A DNA stretch of 64,000 nt from Photorhabdus laumondii subsp. laumondii. Its GTDB lineage: Bacteria > Pseudomonadota > Gammaproteobacteria > Enterobacterales > Enterobacteriaceae. The stretch is taken from assembly GCF_003343245.1 (NCBI RefSeq), contig NZ_CP024901.1:2914001-2978000 (forward strand), in the 5' to 3' direction. The position numbers and the translations under genes were made by a program. The notes beneath the pieces were generated by a model. It was given only the letters and a program-made list of their open reading frames with translations, searched no databases and had not been told where the DNA came from. The first letter of the stretch is position 1. Every line of letters starts with the position of its first letter. Positions 26,838 to 36,268 of this stretch are shown piece by piece.

Positions 26838-27446
26838 TTACACGCTGTCTTTTCTGTTTTTCCTCGCCTCATTAATAGCCTCCATATAGTGCTTACGGCA
26901 AACAGACACATATTTTTCATTACCACCGATATCAACTTGCTCGCCATCATAAATGGCCGCACCTTCGCTATCAAAACGTAATACACGGTTCGCTTTGCGT
27001 CCACAATAGCAAATAGTTTTCAATTCAACTAACTTATCAGCCCATGCTAGAAGATACTGGCTACCACTGAAAAGCTCGCCTCTGAAATCAGTTCTCAGCC
27101 CATAACAAAGAACCGGAATATCATCATAATCAGTCACCTTACATATCTGTTCAATCTGTGCTTTCGTGAGAAAATGGCACTCATCAATAAGCACACAATG
27201 CACTTTTGCCTGCTTATTTTCATTTCTGATCAACTCACCAATATCTGTCTGTTGACTAAACAGAAGTGCATCAGAAGATAATCCAATCCGAGAATTGACT
27301 TTTCCATTTTCAAACCGGGTGTCAATTTCTGCGGTAAACACCAGCGTTCTCATCCCTCTTTCATTATAGTTATAAGAGGATTGCAACAAGGATGTCGATT
27401 TTCCAGCATTCATTGCGGAGTAATAAAAATAAAGTTGAGCCATCAA
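26838..27446 (-). CDS. tdk: Thymidine kinase
   Basis: 202 residues. Phosphorylates thymidine in nucleotide salvage. Walker A is [15 protein letters not shown] near the N-terminus, the Walker B/catalytic acid is VLIDECHFL, the lasso zinc site includes [13 protein letters not shown] and CRKHY, and the sugar-binding [10 protein letters not shown] is present. It is shorter at the start than some relatives but begins [16 protein letters not shown] as in E. coli. It is convergent with adhE and divergent from hns. Confidence 0.95.
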   Translation of the reverse strand: MMAQLYFYYSAMNAGKSTSLLQSSYNYNERGMRTLVFTAEIDTRFENGKVNSRIGLSSDALLFSQQTDIGELIRNENKQAKVHCVLIDECHFLTKAQIEQICKVTDYDDIPVLCYGLRTDFRGELFSGSQYLLAWADKLVELKTICYCGRKANRVLRFDSEGAAIYDGEQVDIGGNEKYVSVCRKHYMEAINEARKNRKDSV

Positions 27447-28088
27447 CCCTGCCCCTTAACAAAATTTATAAAGCCATATAGTCAGATGAGTTTACCATAA
27501 ACTTGAGTCGTGATTATCCATCTTAGTAAGCTGCACGGGTTGATATACCGAAATATTTAGCTTAGTGATGTCTTAATGATTCATGACCACCATCACACCA
27601 GCCGAGTAATAAAACGCATTTGAGTGACAAATGTTCATGCTTAAATTAAAAAATGAAAGCCAGGCTGATTTGTTGCATATCGTATGCAAATTAATAATGT
27701 GCGTGATTTACTTCCAGGAACCGGTAACAGTAAATCAGCGATAACTCATGGATTAGTCATAAGTTTTTTTTAACTTAGTATTATTCTGCTTTAGCGGGTA
27801 TGATAAGAAACAGTTAAAATTACTTACCGATTTAGTATATACCTGGTTTATAAATTAGAGAGATTATCATGTCGCCTCTTTGTTAAAGGTACCCTGAACA
27901 TGTTATTGGGGAATGACAATCGAAATAGCTGTATAAAAAGCGCTATATAACTTTTGTAAAGAAATTACGTTTAAAAAAAAAGAGCTATTTTATCGGAATA
28001 TGAGAAATTGACTATTGCAGAAAATAAAATAGCATTCTATTATTATATCCACATCCGCCATCATCATTAATAATTTGAGACCAGGACA
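27447..28088. other. Long tdk-hns intergenic region
   Basis: 640 bp, strongly AT-rich and with T-tracts and A-tracts, between divergent tdk and hns. It must contain the hns promoter; H-NS commonly binds and represses its own curved promoter. A small palindrome lies near 27932-27950 (AAAAAGCGCTATATAAC region). No gene or RNA could be supported. Confidence 0.5.
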
Positions 28089-28493
28089 ATGAGCGATTTA
28101 AAAACCCTAAATAACATCCGTACTTTACGAGCCCAAGCAAGAGAATGCCAACTTGAGTTCTTAGATGAAATACTTGAGAAACTGACCGTCGTTGTTGAAG
28201 AACGTCGTGAAGAAGAAAGTCAGGTACAAGCTGAATTAGAGGAACGTACACGTAAATTGGAAGAAGTTCGTAAAATGATTCTTGACCAAGGAATTGATCC
28301 AAGCGAATTGCTTCAGACAATGAGCGCCGGCAAATCTGCTGGTAAAGCAAAACGTCCTGCACGTCCAGCTAAATACCAATATGTTGATACAAACGGTGAA
28401 ACTAAAACTTGGACTGGCCAAGGACGTACACCTGCTGTTATCAAAAAAGCAATTGAAGACGAAGGAAGAACGCTGGAAAGTTTCTTACTCTAA
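28089..28493 (+). CDS. hns: Nucleoid-associated protein H-NS
   Basis: 134 residues. Binds and silences AT-rich, often horizontally acquired DNA. The N-terminal oligomerisation domain (about residues 1-65) is a helical, Glu/Arg-rich coiled coil ([20 protein letters not shown]). A linker ([13 protein letters not shown]) leads to the C-terminal DNA-binding domain with the AT-groove motif [10 protein letters not shown] good candidate to silence the AT-rich toxBCD-like and payload genes in this same window. A strong terminator follows. Confidence 0.96.
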   Translation: MSDLKTLNNIRTLRAQARECQLEFLDEILEKLTVVVEERREEESQVQAELEERTRKLEEVRKMILDQGIDPSELLQTMSAGKSAGKAKRPARPAKYQYVDTNGETKTWTGQGRTPAVIKKAIEDEGRTLESFLL

Positions 28494-28520
28494 TTCATTG
28501 TTTTTCAAGTTAATTTAATT

Positions 28521-28553
28521 AAAAACACCCTTTTAAAATAGAAGGGTGTTTTT
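28521..28553 (+). terminator. Rho-independent terminator of hns
   Basis: AAAAACACCCTT and AAGGGTGTTTTT form a 12-bp stem around an AT-rich loop with a T-run, 28 bp after the hns stop. Confidence 0.85.
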
Positions 28554-28791
28554 ATTGTAAAACAACTTAGCTGACAAAAGAATTAACGTCTATCGTACAA
28601 ACGAGATAAGTATCCTTGAGAAGAATTTAGTCGAGTTGCCCGTTTTTTGTATCCTTTCTTTATGACAAAGCAAGGCTAGTTACTCACTTAGCCAATGCCT
28701 AGATAAATTAATAATCAAACAGGCACAACTATTTCCTTCTCTCTGGTCACGGTCGTTGATTCAATAGATAAGGAGCCAACGGCTCCTTATC

Positions 28792-29805
28792 TTATTTAGA
28801 CTGATGATAGAAACTCAAATACCACTCTACAAACTGCTTCACACCCTGCTTCACAGATGTATTTGGGGCAAACCCTATTTTTTGGACAATGCCACTTGAA
28901 TCAGCACAGGTCGACAGAACATCACCATCTTGCATGGGCATGAAATTTTTCTTAGCCTGAATGCCTAATGATTCTTCTATTGCTTCAATAAAATCACCTA
29001 GTCTAGTTGGTTGACCATTACCAATATTATAAATACAGTAAGGGGCAGAGCTGGCAGATATTTGCCCATCTTCAACCATCCAGCCCTCATTTGATGTGGG
29101 AATGATCTCTTGCAATCTGATTATTGATTCAACGATATCATCTATATACGTAAAATCTCTAACCATATTACCGTGGTTATAAACATCAATAGGCTGCCCT
29201 GATAACATGGCCTTGGTGAACTTAAATAAAGCCATATCAGGACGTCCCCACGGACCATATACTGTAAAGAAGCGCAAACCTGTCGTTGGCAACTGATAAA
29301 GATGAGAGTAACTGTGAGACATTAATTCATCTGATTTTTTCGTTGCCGCATATAGTGAAACGGGATGATCAACCGAATCGTTTGTAGAAAACGGTTGCTT
29401 TCTATTTAATCCATAAACAGAACTAGAAGAAGAATATAATAAATGCTCAACATTATTGTGACGGCAACCTTCCAGAATATTGATATGCCCTATTATATTC
29501 GAATCAATGTAAGCCATTGGGTTTTGCAACGAATAGCGAACACCCGCCTGAGCTCCCAGATGGATAACCCGCTGAAATTGGTGTCGCGAAAAAAGATCGG
29601 GAATGGCTATTCTGTCAGCTAAATCTAGCTTTTCAAATTTAAAACCTGACCTATCAAATAATAGATCTAACCGTGCTTGTTTGAGATTCACATCATAATA
29701 GTCATTAAGGTTGTCGATACCCACAACCTCATGCCCCATTTGCAATAATCTCTGGCTCACATGAAAGCCAATAAAACCAGCAGCACCTGTGACTAAGAAT
29801 TTCAT
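28792..29805 (-). CDS. UDP-glucuronate 4-epimerase (NAD-dependent epimerase family)
   Basis: 337 residues. Short-chain epimerase expected to convert UDP-glucuronate to UDP-galacturonate for surface polysaccharide. NAD site TGAAGFIGFHVSQRLL at the N-terminus, IDNLNDYYDVNLKQARL typical of UDP-GlcA epimerases, catalytic SSSSSVYG and YAATKKS (Tyr-x3-Lys), and GPWGRPDMALFKFTKAMLSG plus YIDDIVESIIRL. The product-forming ugd lies 8 bp upstream and galU next, a logical Glc-1-P to UDP-Glc to UDP-GlcA to UDP-GalA series. It is related to LspL/Cap1J rather than RffG dTDP-glucose dehydratase. The symbol is not certain. Confidence 0.85.
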   Translation of the reverse strand: MKFLVTGAAGFIGFHVSQRLLQMGHEVVGIDNLNDYYDVNLKQARLDLLFDRSGFKFEKLDLADRIAIPDLFSRHQFQRVIHLGAQAGVRYSLQNPMAYIDSNIIGHINILEGCRHNNVEHLLYSSSSSVYGLNRKQPFSTNDSVDHPVSLYAATKKSDELMSHSYSHLYQLPTTGLRFFTVYGPWGRPDMALFKFTKAMLSGQPIDVYNHGNMVRDFTYIDDIVESIIRLQEIIPTSNEGWMVEDGQISASSAPYCIYNIGNGQPTRLGDFIEAIEESLGIQAKKNFMPMQDGDVLSTCADSSGIVQKIGFAPNTSVKQGVKQFVEWYLSFYHQSK

Positions 29806-29813
29806 TGTATTAC

Positions 29814-31157
29814 TCAGATAACCGGATTAATGGAAGCACCACGACCAATCCCATAATAAGTAAAACCTCGGGATTGCAGGCGTTCAGGATCATAGAGATT
29901 CCGGCCATCAAAGATAACCGGCGTTTTGAGAGACTCTTTGATGACATCAAAATCTGGCGCACGAAAACTTTGCCATTCAGTACAAATGATCAAGGCATCG
30001 GCTCCCTTAAGCGCTGCTTCTTTAGTTCCCATCAATAATAAATCATCACGCTGACCATAAATACGCTGAGCTTCCTGCATCGCCTCAGGATCGTAAGCCT
30101 GTATTTTGGCTCCGGCCTGCCATAATGCTTCCATCAAAACACGGCTTGATGCTTCACGCATATCATCGGTATTCGGTTTGAACGATAATCCCCAGACAGA
30201 AAATGTCTTACCGGATAAATCTTCACCGAAATGGCGCGTTACAAAAGAAGGCAATTTATGCTTTTGCAGTTCATTCACTTGCTCCACAGCACGAAGAATT
30301 TTAGGCTGATAACCAATTTGCTCTGCGGTACGAATTAACGCCTGCACATCTTTCGGGAAGCATGAGCCACCATAACCACAGCCCGGATAGATAAAATGAT
30401 AGCCAATACGGGAATCAGAACCAATTCCTTGACGAACATGTTCAATATCAGCGCCAAGCATTTCAGCTAAATTAGATATCTCATTCATAAAACTGATTTT
30501 CGTTGCCAACATACAGTTAGCAGCATACTTTGTCAGTTCTGCGCTACGGATATCCATCACAATCATACGATCATGATTACGATTAAATGGTTCATACAAT
30601 TCATACATTAGGTCAACGACTCTTTCATTGTCACACCCAATAATAATCCGTTCAGGGCGCATACAATCTGCAACAGCCGCGCCTTCTTTAAGGAACTCAG
30701 GGTTAGAAACCACATCAAATGGAATATCAATATTACGTTGACGCAGAGTCTCATTAACAACGGCATTAACTTTATCTGCGGTACCAACAGGAACCGTAGA
30801 TTTATCGATAATCACCTTATAGCTATCCATATATTCCGCAATAGTACGAGCAACCGCTGTCACATACTTCAAATCTGCTGAACCATCTTCATCAGGAGGA
30901 GTACCAACAGCAATAAATTGCAATTTACCGTGTGCCACACCGGCCTTTGCATCCGTACTAAAATTCAGACGGCCTTCTTCATAATTTTTTTTCACCAGTG
31001 GAGCTAATCCAGGTTCAAAAATGGGAATTTGGCCATTTTTCAAATTTTCAACTTTATTTGCATCTATATCAATACAAAGAACATTATGACCGACTTCAGC
31101 TAAAACCGCCGCCTGAACCAAGCCAACATAGCCAATACCAAACACCGTAACTTTCAT
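29814..31157 (-). CDS. ugd: UDP-glucose 6-dehydrogenase
   Basis: 447 residues. Oxidises UDP-glucose to UDP-glucuronate with two NAD+. The N-terminal Rossmann motif is [20 protein letters not shown], the catalytic Cys lies in [27 protein letters not shown] and [17 protein letters not shown] are family blocks, and the UDP-binding C-terminal domain has [17 protein letters not shown]. It lies between galU (23 bp) and the epimerase (8 bp), probably one operon. UDP-GlcA can feed capsule, O-antigen or 4-aminoarabinose modification of lipid A. Confidence 0.95.
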   Translation of the reverse strand: MKVTVFGIGYVGLVQAAVLAEVGHNVLCIDIDANKVENLKNGQIPIFEPGLAPLVKKNYEEGRLNFSTDAKAGVAHGKLQFIAVGTPPDEDGSADLKYVTAVARTIAEYMDSYKVIIDKSTVPVGTADKVNAVVNETLRQRNIDIPFDVVSNPEFLKEGAAVADCMRPERIIIGCDNERVVDLMYELYEPFNRNHDRMIVMDIRSAELTKYAANCMLATKISFMNEISNLAEMLGADIEHVRQGIGSDSRIGYHFIYPGCGYGGSCFPKDVQALIRTAEQIGYQPKILRAVEQVNELQKHKLPSFVTRHFGEDLSGKTFSVWGLSFKPNTDDMREASSRVLMEALWQAGAKIQAYDPEAMQEAQRIYGQRDDLLLMGTKEAALKGADALIICTEWQSFRAPDFDVIKESLKTPVIFDGRNLYDPERLQSRGFTYYGIGRGASINPVI

Positions 31158-31180
31158 ATAATCCCTAAATTTCCGTAAAA

Positions 31181-32173
31181 TTATTCTTTAACCTGATCCT
31201 GCAACGCCACTAACCAATCCGTAAATTCTTTGCCCAAAGCATGATGTTTCATACCATACCGGACAAATGCCTGCATATAACCAAGCTTATTACCGCAATC
31301 ATGGCTTACACCCTGCAAATGATAGGCTTCCACAGGTTCCCTTTCTATTAACATAGCGATTGCATCAGTAAGTTGAATTTCATCACCGGCACCGGGCGCT
31401 GTTTTTGCTAATAACGGCCAAATTTTCTCGGACAATACGTAACGGCCAACAATAGAAAGATTTGATGGTGCTTCTTTCGGTTTAGGTTTTTCAACCACGC
31501 GCTTAATGAGTTTGCTGTCACCGGGTTGAAGATTTTCCCCCTGACAATCGACAATACCATAACTAGAAACTTCTTCATGAGGTACAGGTTCTACTAATAT
31601 TTGACTCGCGCCCGTTTCATTATACCGAACCAACATTTCGCTTAGATTATATCTGGTCAGATCTGTACTGTATTCATCAAGAATAACATCAGGCAGTATC
31701 ACAGCAAAAGGTTCATCACCGATTAAAGGCTTGGCACATAACACCGCATGCCCTAATCCTTTAGCAATTCCCTGACGAGTTTGCATGATGGTGACATGAC
31801 TTGGACAAATAGATTGAACTTCGTCCAATAATTGACGCTTCACCCTTTTCTCAAGGATAGCTTCTAACTCAAAACTGGTATCAAAATGGTTTTCAATTGA
31901 ATTTTTTGATGAATGAGTCACCAAGATAATTTCATTAATCCCAGCGGCAATACATTCATTAACAACATACTGAATAAGAGGTTTATCTACTAAAGGCAAC
32001 ATCTCTTTAGGAATTGCTTTCGTAGCAGGCAACATCCTCGTTCCCAAGCCCGCAACGGGAATAACGGCTTTTTTTACTATTTTTTCTACTGATGTTTTTT
32101 CTACTGATGTTTTTTCTACTGATACTTTTTCTACTAATGATTTTTCTACTAATGGTTCGTTTACTAATGGCAT
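31181..32173 (-). CDS. galU: UTP-glucose-1-phosphate uridylyltransferase GalU with repeat-encoded N-terminal extension
   Basis: Makes UDP-glucose from Glc-1-P and UTP. From [20 protein letters not shown] onward the protein is a typical GalU ([63 protein letters not shown]). The start at 32173 (ATG, with a GGGAG/AAAGG site) gives 330 residues; a TTG 45 bp further upstream is unlikely. About 30 residues precede the conserved core, against about eight in E. coli, built from a five-residue unit (V-E-K-T/S-S). The core has all family blocks, so the enzyme should be active. Confidence 0.93.
   Translation of the reverse strand: MPLVNEPLVEKSLVEKVSVEKTSVEKTSVEKIVKKAVIPVAGLGTRMLPATKAIPKEMLPLVDKPLIQYVVNECIAAGINEIILVTHSSKNSIENHFDTSFELEAILEKRVKRQLLDEVQSICPSHVTIMQTRQGIAKGLGHAVLCAKPLIGDEPFAVILPDVILDEYSTDLTRYNLSEMLVRYNETGASQILVEPVPHEEVSSYGIVDCQGENLQPGDSKLIKRVVEKPKPKEAPSNLSIVGRYVLSEKIWPLLAKTAPGAGDEIQLTDAIAMLIEREPVEAYHLQGVSHDCGNKLGYMQAFVRYGMKHHALGKEFTDWLVALQDQVKE
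32076..32170 (-). repeat. 15-bp tandem repeat in the 5' end of galU
   Basis: About six consecutive 15-bp units (plus-strand consensus TTTTCTACTGATGTT) encode [30 protein letters not shown]. The two central units are identical at the DNA level. Because the unit is a multiple of three, copy-number change keeps the reading frame. Confidence 0.85.
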
Positions 32174-32218
32174 TACCTTTCTCCCGATGTTTTTTGGCTG
32201 AAACAAATCTGTCTTCAA

Positions 32219-32565
32219 CTCAAAATCAGTGCCAATTCTTTAATAAGGCATCACTATTACTGATTATTTTGTGTCAATAAACCGCGCACACGAACAGCAC
32301 GCAGGAACCAATGCATACAAAAGTTCACGGCTTCGTTCACCCTTCTGACCACTCAAAAAGTTATCACTTTCATCTGAGCAGTGCTAAATCCGTTCTTTGT
32401 ACTAAAGAGCGGCAAATAAAATAGCCTGATTAGATAGATTTCCAAGCATAATAGGCGGAGTATACCAGCTAATTCTCTTCGATAAACATCACCATTCTGT
32501 ATAATTACATTACCGTGACTTGATGTTTAAAATCCATTTTAAACAAAATTCCACCTTGGGAATAT
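32219..32565. other. galU upstream region / end of rssB
   Basis: About 350 bp between the galU start and the rssB stop, both reading leftwards. It holds the galU promoter, but no convincing promoter pair, operator or terminator could be singled out. Short frames here are shadows. Confidence 0.4.
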
Positions 32566-33591
32566 TCACCCAGAATACATTGAAGAAAGCATCAGATTTA
32601 TTTGACTATTTGTATTCCAAATCCGACATTGCCATTCAGCACTATGAGAACAAACTTGGTTCGAACAAATCGTTCTCAATGTCCCAAGAGGAACACCACT
32701 GTCTAATTGGATTTGGCGATTACCCGACTTAATACTGGCATGTAACCCCGCGGAAGTGAGCAGAACCGTTTTATTGATCGTATGATAATACCCAAGCAGC
32801 AATGGAAATTGCCCTTGTAACCCTGCACCTTCCAGTAAGTTATTAATTCTATTTAGAATAGCTGCCATATTGGGTAAACGCCGGGAATGGTGGATGATAT
32901 GCTCTTGTAACAAACTGTTAAATATGACTCTAAGTAATAATGCTGAAATCACACCATACTCTTTTGAACGGCTAATATCTAGACAATAAAAAGCTAATTC
33001 ATTGTCAGATAACGCCGCCATATCGAGAATTAACCCTGGATTATCAATCATATTTAATTTTCGGTAATTGACTTTACAATGGGCAATCACTTGAGAAACT
33101 GGGGGTTGTAACTGCTTAAGCATATTTAATGCTTCATCCGAATTATGCTTTAGGGTTAACCAATCTTTATTCAAGTTATTCTGTTCAATCGCACCAGACA
33201 TAAAGACCGTAGGATGTAAATAGGCCAACACCGATTTTTTTATCTCATTAAGATCTGAAACCGGTTTTAATAAAACATCTTTTGCTCCCAAACGAAGCAC
33301 TTCATCAATTTCGGCCATCTTGTTAGTCGCTGAAATAATAATAACTGGAATGCTAATACCCTCATTCGTCAATTTCGCAATAAATTCAATGCCATTCATA
33401 ACCGGCATATCTAAATCACATAAAATAAGTTCAACATGAGCTTCGCGTCCTAGCACCTGTAGTGCAACAGCGCCATTAGATGCGACTAATACCTTAGCGC
33501 CCAACGTTCGCAAATACCCTGCCAGCAAAGAACAAAAAACAGGTTCATCCTCCACAATCAGAATTTTTTTGCCTGCCAATGCCTTTTCCAT
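32566..33591 (-). CDS. rssB: Response regulator RssB, RpoS degradation adaptor
   Basis: 341 residues. Delivers sigma-S to ClpXP for degradation. Receiver domain (1-125): KKILIVEDEPVFCSLLAGYL, phospho-acceptor Asp59 in ILCDLDMPVMNG, the Lys in DVLLKPVSDL. A linker helix then leads to a PP2C-like effector domain (about 160-335) with QLQPPVSQVIAHCKVNYR and FCLDISRSKEYG-type blocks and degenerate phosphatase residues. Same neighbours as in E. coli (galU and ychJ). Length matches the family. Confidence 0.93.
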   Translation of the reverse strand: MEKALAGKKILIVEDEPVFCSLLAGYLRTLGAKVLVASNGAVALQVLGREAHVELILCDLDMPVMNGIEFIAKLTNEGISIPVIIISATNKMAEIDEVLRLGAKDVLLKPVSDLNEIKKSVLAYLHPTVFMSGAIEQNNLNKDWLTLKHNSDEALNMLKQLQPPVSQVIAHCKVNYRKLNMIDNPGLILDMAALSDNELAFYCLDISRSKEYGVISALLLRVIFNSLLQEHIIHHSRRLPNMAAILNRINNLLEGAGLQGQFPLLLGYYHTINKTVLLTSAGLHASIKSGNRQIQLDSGVPLGTLRTICSNQVCSHSAEWQCRIWNTNSQINLMLSSMYSG

Positions 33592-33749
33592 AAATACGCT
33601 CCCTTACCTTAATATTGCGACCTTCACCTTTTCTTAGGTACTATCACTCATATTAGTTCAATTAAGTGACTATCATTTGTTCTCTTACGTTTCTTTGCAA
33701 TAGAAAACCCATAAAAATGGTATTTCACCCTTTACAATTGGAGTTAATT

Positions 33750-34229
33750 TTGACAGAGCTATGTCCTTGTGGTAGTGGAATAGATTTTGCGGATTGCTGT
33801 TCCCCTTATCTCCAAAACATAAAATTTGCCCAAACTGCCGAATCACTGATGCGTTCCCGATACAGTGCCTATGTAAAGCACAACGCCGATTATCTAATTA
33901 CCAGTTGGCATCCTGACTGCCAGGCTGAAAAGTGGCGTTTAGATATAGAACAGAGTTTTATTGTTACCCAGTGGCTCGGACTCAATGTCATTACAACTGA
34001 AAAAGGCGAAAATGATAACGAAGCCTATGTTGAATTTTCAGCTTGCTTTCTTGATCAGAAATCCCAAGATAAGCAACTTATTCATGAGCGTTCACGTTTT
34101 CTTCGTATAGACCAGCATTGGTACTATATTGATGGCGTAAAACCTATTGATGGCATAAAACCTCAAATTGGCCGTAATAGCCCCTGCCCATGTGGTTCGG
34201 GTAAAAAATACAAAAAATGTTGTGGTTAA
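33750..34229 (+). CDS. ychJ: YchJ, SEC-C zinc-motif protein (UPF0225)
   Basis: 159 residues from a TTG at 33750, preferred because a GGAG site lies six bases upstream and the product then begins [10 protein letters not shown], matching the family start MSQLCPCGS. In-frame upstream ATGs add an unmatched leader. SEC-C-type Cys motifs occur at both ends: [13 protein letters not shown] and [13 protein letters not shown], each a likely zinc site as in SecA. The middle has [20 protein letters not shown] and [14 protein letters not shown] (NTF2-like). Biochemical role is unknown. Confidence 0.88.
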   Translation: MTELCPCGSGIDFADCCSPYLQNIKFAQTAESLMRSRYSAYVKHNADYLITSWHPDCQAEKWRLDIEQSFIVTQWLGLNVITTEKGENDNEAYVEFSACFLDQKSQDKQLIHERSRFLRIDQHWYYIDGVKPIDGIKPQIGRNSPCPCGSGKKYKKCCG

Positions 34230-34274
34230 GGCCCATAAACAGCAAACACAAAATATTTAAGGATAATCCCATCC

Positions 34275-35123
34275 ATGCAACACCAACATATACAAAAGAA
34301 AATTTTACGCACTATTTGCCCTGATGCTAAAGGACTGATCGCCAAAATTACTAATATTTGCTACAAACACCAACTGAATATAGTTCAGAATAATGAATTC
34401 GTCGATCATCGTACTGGCCGCTTTTTTATGCGTACTGAGCTTGAAGGAATCTTCAATGATGAGACATTGCTTGCTGATTTAGATGATGCACTACCGGTGG
34501 GTTCTCAACGGGAATTAAATAGTGCGGGGCGTCGGCGTATTGTCATTATGGTGACAAAAGAAGCGCATTGTCTTGGGGATTTGCTCATGAAAAGCGCTTA
34601 TGACGGGCTTGATGTTGAAATTGCGGCGGTTATCGGCAATCACGCAACATTACAATCATTGGTTGAACAATTTGGCATTCCTTTCCATTTAATCAGTCAC
34701 GAGGGTTTAACCCGTGAACAACATGATGAAAAACTGATTGCCCAGATTGACCAATACAAACCTGACTACGTGGTATTAGCTAAATACATGCGAGTACTGA
34801 CACCAGAATTTGTCCAACATTATCCAAATCAGATTATTAACATTCACCACTCCTTTTTACCTGCATTTATCGGGGCGCGTCCTTATCATCAGGCTTATGA
34901 GAGAGGGGTAAAAATCATCGGCGCAACAGCACATTATGTGAATGATAATCTGGATGAAGGTCCAATTATTACTCAGAAGGTCATTAACATAGACCACACA
35001 TACACGGCTGAAGATATGATGAGAGCGGGCCGGGATGTTGAAAAAAATGTTCTGAGCCATGCTTTATTTTGGGTTCTTGCTCAGCGGGTTTTTGTTTACG
35101 GCAACCGTACTGTAATTCTTTAA
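34275..35123 (+). CDS. purU: Formyltetrahydrofolate deformylase
   Basis: 282 residues. Hydrolyses 10-formyl-THF to THF and formate, balancing one-carbon units. The N-terminal ACT regulatory domain (about 8-85) starts ILRTICPDAKGLIAKITNIC. The formyltransferase-fold catalytic domain has IAAVIGNHATLQSLVEQFGI, VLAKYMRVLTPEFV and the catalytic NIHHSFLPAFIGA plus GATAHYVNDNLDEGPII with the essential Asn-His...Asp set. Start ATG with AAGGA upstream. Order ychJ-purU is as in E. coli. Confidence 0.95.
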   Translation: MQHQHIQKKILRTICPDAKGLIAKITNICYKHQLNIVQNNEFVDHRTGRFFMRTELEGIFNDETLLADLDDALPVGSQRELNSAGRRRIVIMVTKEAHCLGDLLMKSAYDGLDVEIAAVIGNHATLQSLVEQFGIPFHLISHEGLTREQHDEKLIAQIDQYKPDYVVLAKYMRVLTPEFVQHYPNQIINIHHSFLPAFIGARPYHQAYERGVKIIGATAHYVNDNLDEGPIITQKVINIDHTYTAEDMMRAGRDVEKNVLSHALFWVLAQRVFVYGNRTVIL

Positions 35124-35157
35124 AGCTGAATTAATTGAGGCCCAAAAACAGGACACG

Positions 35158-35325
35158 GTAACTTATTTTCAAGCATATGCTTTACAGCGGCAGTTCATTT
35201 GATGTGATTCTGGCCGCTGTAAGCAGTAGTGGTGACTTTTCAAAAATGATGAATCATCCTTCCCCCGCCACCAGCAAACAGACCACTTATTTGCTCACAA
35301 CCAGATCAATAAGGATGGAAAATCG
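35158..35325 (+). pseudogene. tRNA-Tyr ghost: promoter plus 3' end, body deleted
   Basis: A tyrT-type promoter copy (TTTACAGCGG at 35181, then TGTGATTC where the working copy has TATGATTC) is followed within 70 bp by the last 18 nt of tRNA-Tyr (ATCCTTCCCCCGCCACCA, 35256-35273). The same downstream spacer follows as in the other copies (GCAAACAGACCACTTATTTG ... GGATGGAAAATC). The tRNA body between them is missing. Confidence 0.7.
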
Positions 35326-35512
35326 TAAGCGGCTCATCTAAACCGTCTGGTCGGTCCGGCCGTTTCCTCTTAGTAAAGAAAACCGAGAGCTTCTGTATTA
35401 CAAAGGACGTGGTTTTGAAGGAGAGCCGGATTATCCAGTTGAATTTGAAATGTAATCCTTACGTGTAGCATGTACATATACAAGTACAGATTTAAACGCC
35501 CTCATTAAATTA
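35326..35512 (+). pseudogene. Unidentified gene tail
   Basis: A frame ends KENRELLYYKGRGFEGEPDY then PVEFEM and a TAA at about 35452-35454, without a start or upstream body. It resembles the end of a real protein (charged, compact codon use) but I do not recognise it. It sits between two tRNA-Tyr 3' ends, beside an orphan hicB, as expected for debris of an integrated element. Confidence 0.3.
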
Positions 35513-35535
35513 AGCCTCATAAAAAATATGAGGCT
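35513..35535 (-). terminator. Hairpin after the HicB-like gene
   Basis: AGCCTCAT and ATGAGGCT form a perfect 8-bp stem with an A-rich loop, about 20 bp beyond the hicB stop on the minus strand. Confidence 0.6.
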
Positions 35536-35553
35536 GATTGATCATCATTATTG

Positions 35554-35967
35554 CTAAATACTGTTTTGCAATTCATGCAAAGCAGCCACTTGCAAAAAGT
35601 GGCTACGATTCTTGTACAAGTTTGGGCTTGCTTTAACTTGATCATCGATTTTCTTTGATAACAAATCAGGCAGAGTGACGTTGAATTTTGTCGATTTACC
35701 TAAATATGGTTCAACATCAATGTCAATTACGGCCCATGCCCACCCTGCGTATTCTTCATCTTTGATCCAGTAATCCAATGACTTTGCTTCAGGGGGTAAT
35801 TGGTTCATTTCGGCCAATAACTCTAAATGCCCAGTAATCGCTTCCTTGGAGTTTTTTATTGCATCCTCCATTGAATCACCCGCCGAGAAACAACCTGATA
35901 TATCGGGCACAACCACGCCGTAAGCGTGGTTCTCATCACCAATTTCAATCGCAATAGGATATAACAC
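35554..35967 (-). CDS. hicB: HicB-family antitoxin, apparently without HicA
   Basis: 137 residues from a GTG at 35967, chosen because GGAGG lies eight bases upstream and the product starts MLYPIAIEIGDENHAYGVVV; an upstream TTG at 35982 overlaps that site. The N-terminal HicB fold has VPDISGCFSAGDSMEDAIKN and an AITGHLELLAE helix. The C-terminal part (NVTLPDLLSKKIDDQVKASP) resembles a ribbon-helix-helix DNA-binding domain. HicB normally neutralises the small mRNA-cleaving HicA toxin encoded next to it. No HicA-like frame is visible on either side, so it is an orphan or an immunity leftover. It lies between broken tRNA-Tyr copies. Confidence 0.8.
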   Translation of the reverse strand: MLYPIAIEIGDENHAYGVVVPDISGCFSAGDSMEDAIKNSKEAITGHLELLAEMNQLPPEAKSLDYWIKDEEYAGWAWAVIDIDVEPYLGKSTKFNVTLPDLLSKKIDDQVKASPNLYKNRSHFLQVAALHELQNSI

Positions 35968-36079
35968 GTTATACTCCTCCAATAATTTTAAGAACTCCTA
36001 TCTGTTTAACTTGGTAAAAATCATAACCCCAATAACTCCAAATATCAATAAAAAATAACCTCGATAACCTTATTTAAGG

Positions 36080-36181
36080 GCGAGGAGCGCAGTGACGAGT
36101 CATCCTTCCCCCGTCACCAGCAAACAGACCACTTCTTTGCTCACAACAAGATCAATAAGGATGGAAAATCAGCATATCGTC
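36080..36181 (+). pseudogene. tRNA-Tyr 3' end fragment B with downstream spacer
   Basis: GCGAGGAGCGCAGTGACGAG-TC directly precedes ATCCTTCCCCCGTCACCA (36102-36119), the tRNA-Tyr 3' end with one change, and the standard spacer follows. The same GC-rich 22-mer precedes the 3' part of the split copy at 36410. The tRNA 5' part is absent. Confidence 0.65.
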
Positions 36182-36201
36182 ACTTATTTTTAAATATCTA
36201 C

Positions 36202-36267
36202 TTTACAGCGGCGGCTCATTTGATGTGACTCCGGCCACTGTTAGCAACAATGATACATTTCAAAATC
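36202..36267 (+). promoter_or_regulatory. Degenerate tyrT-type promoter of the split tRNA copy
   Basis: TTTACAGCGGCGGCTCATTT is identical to the working copy at 36510, but the -10 region reads TGTGACT instead of TATGATT. The drop in -10 quality fits a silent copy. Confidence 0.6.
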
Positions 36268-36268
36268 G

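Noticed and set aside
26632..26889. 85-codon frame between adhE and tdk
   Set aside because: It is made of the adhE terminator, ERIC element 2 and antisense tdk sequence.
27760..27960. Possible small RNA or riboswitch upstream of hns
   Set aside because: Only short AT-rich palindromes are seen; no convincing promoter-plus-terminator pair or known leader structure.
32076..32170. Tandem 15-bp units considered as a CRISPR-like array
   Set aside because: There are no spacers, the units are contiguous and in frame within galU, and no cas genes are in the window.
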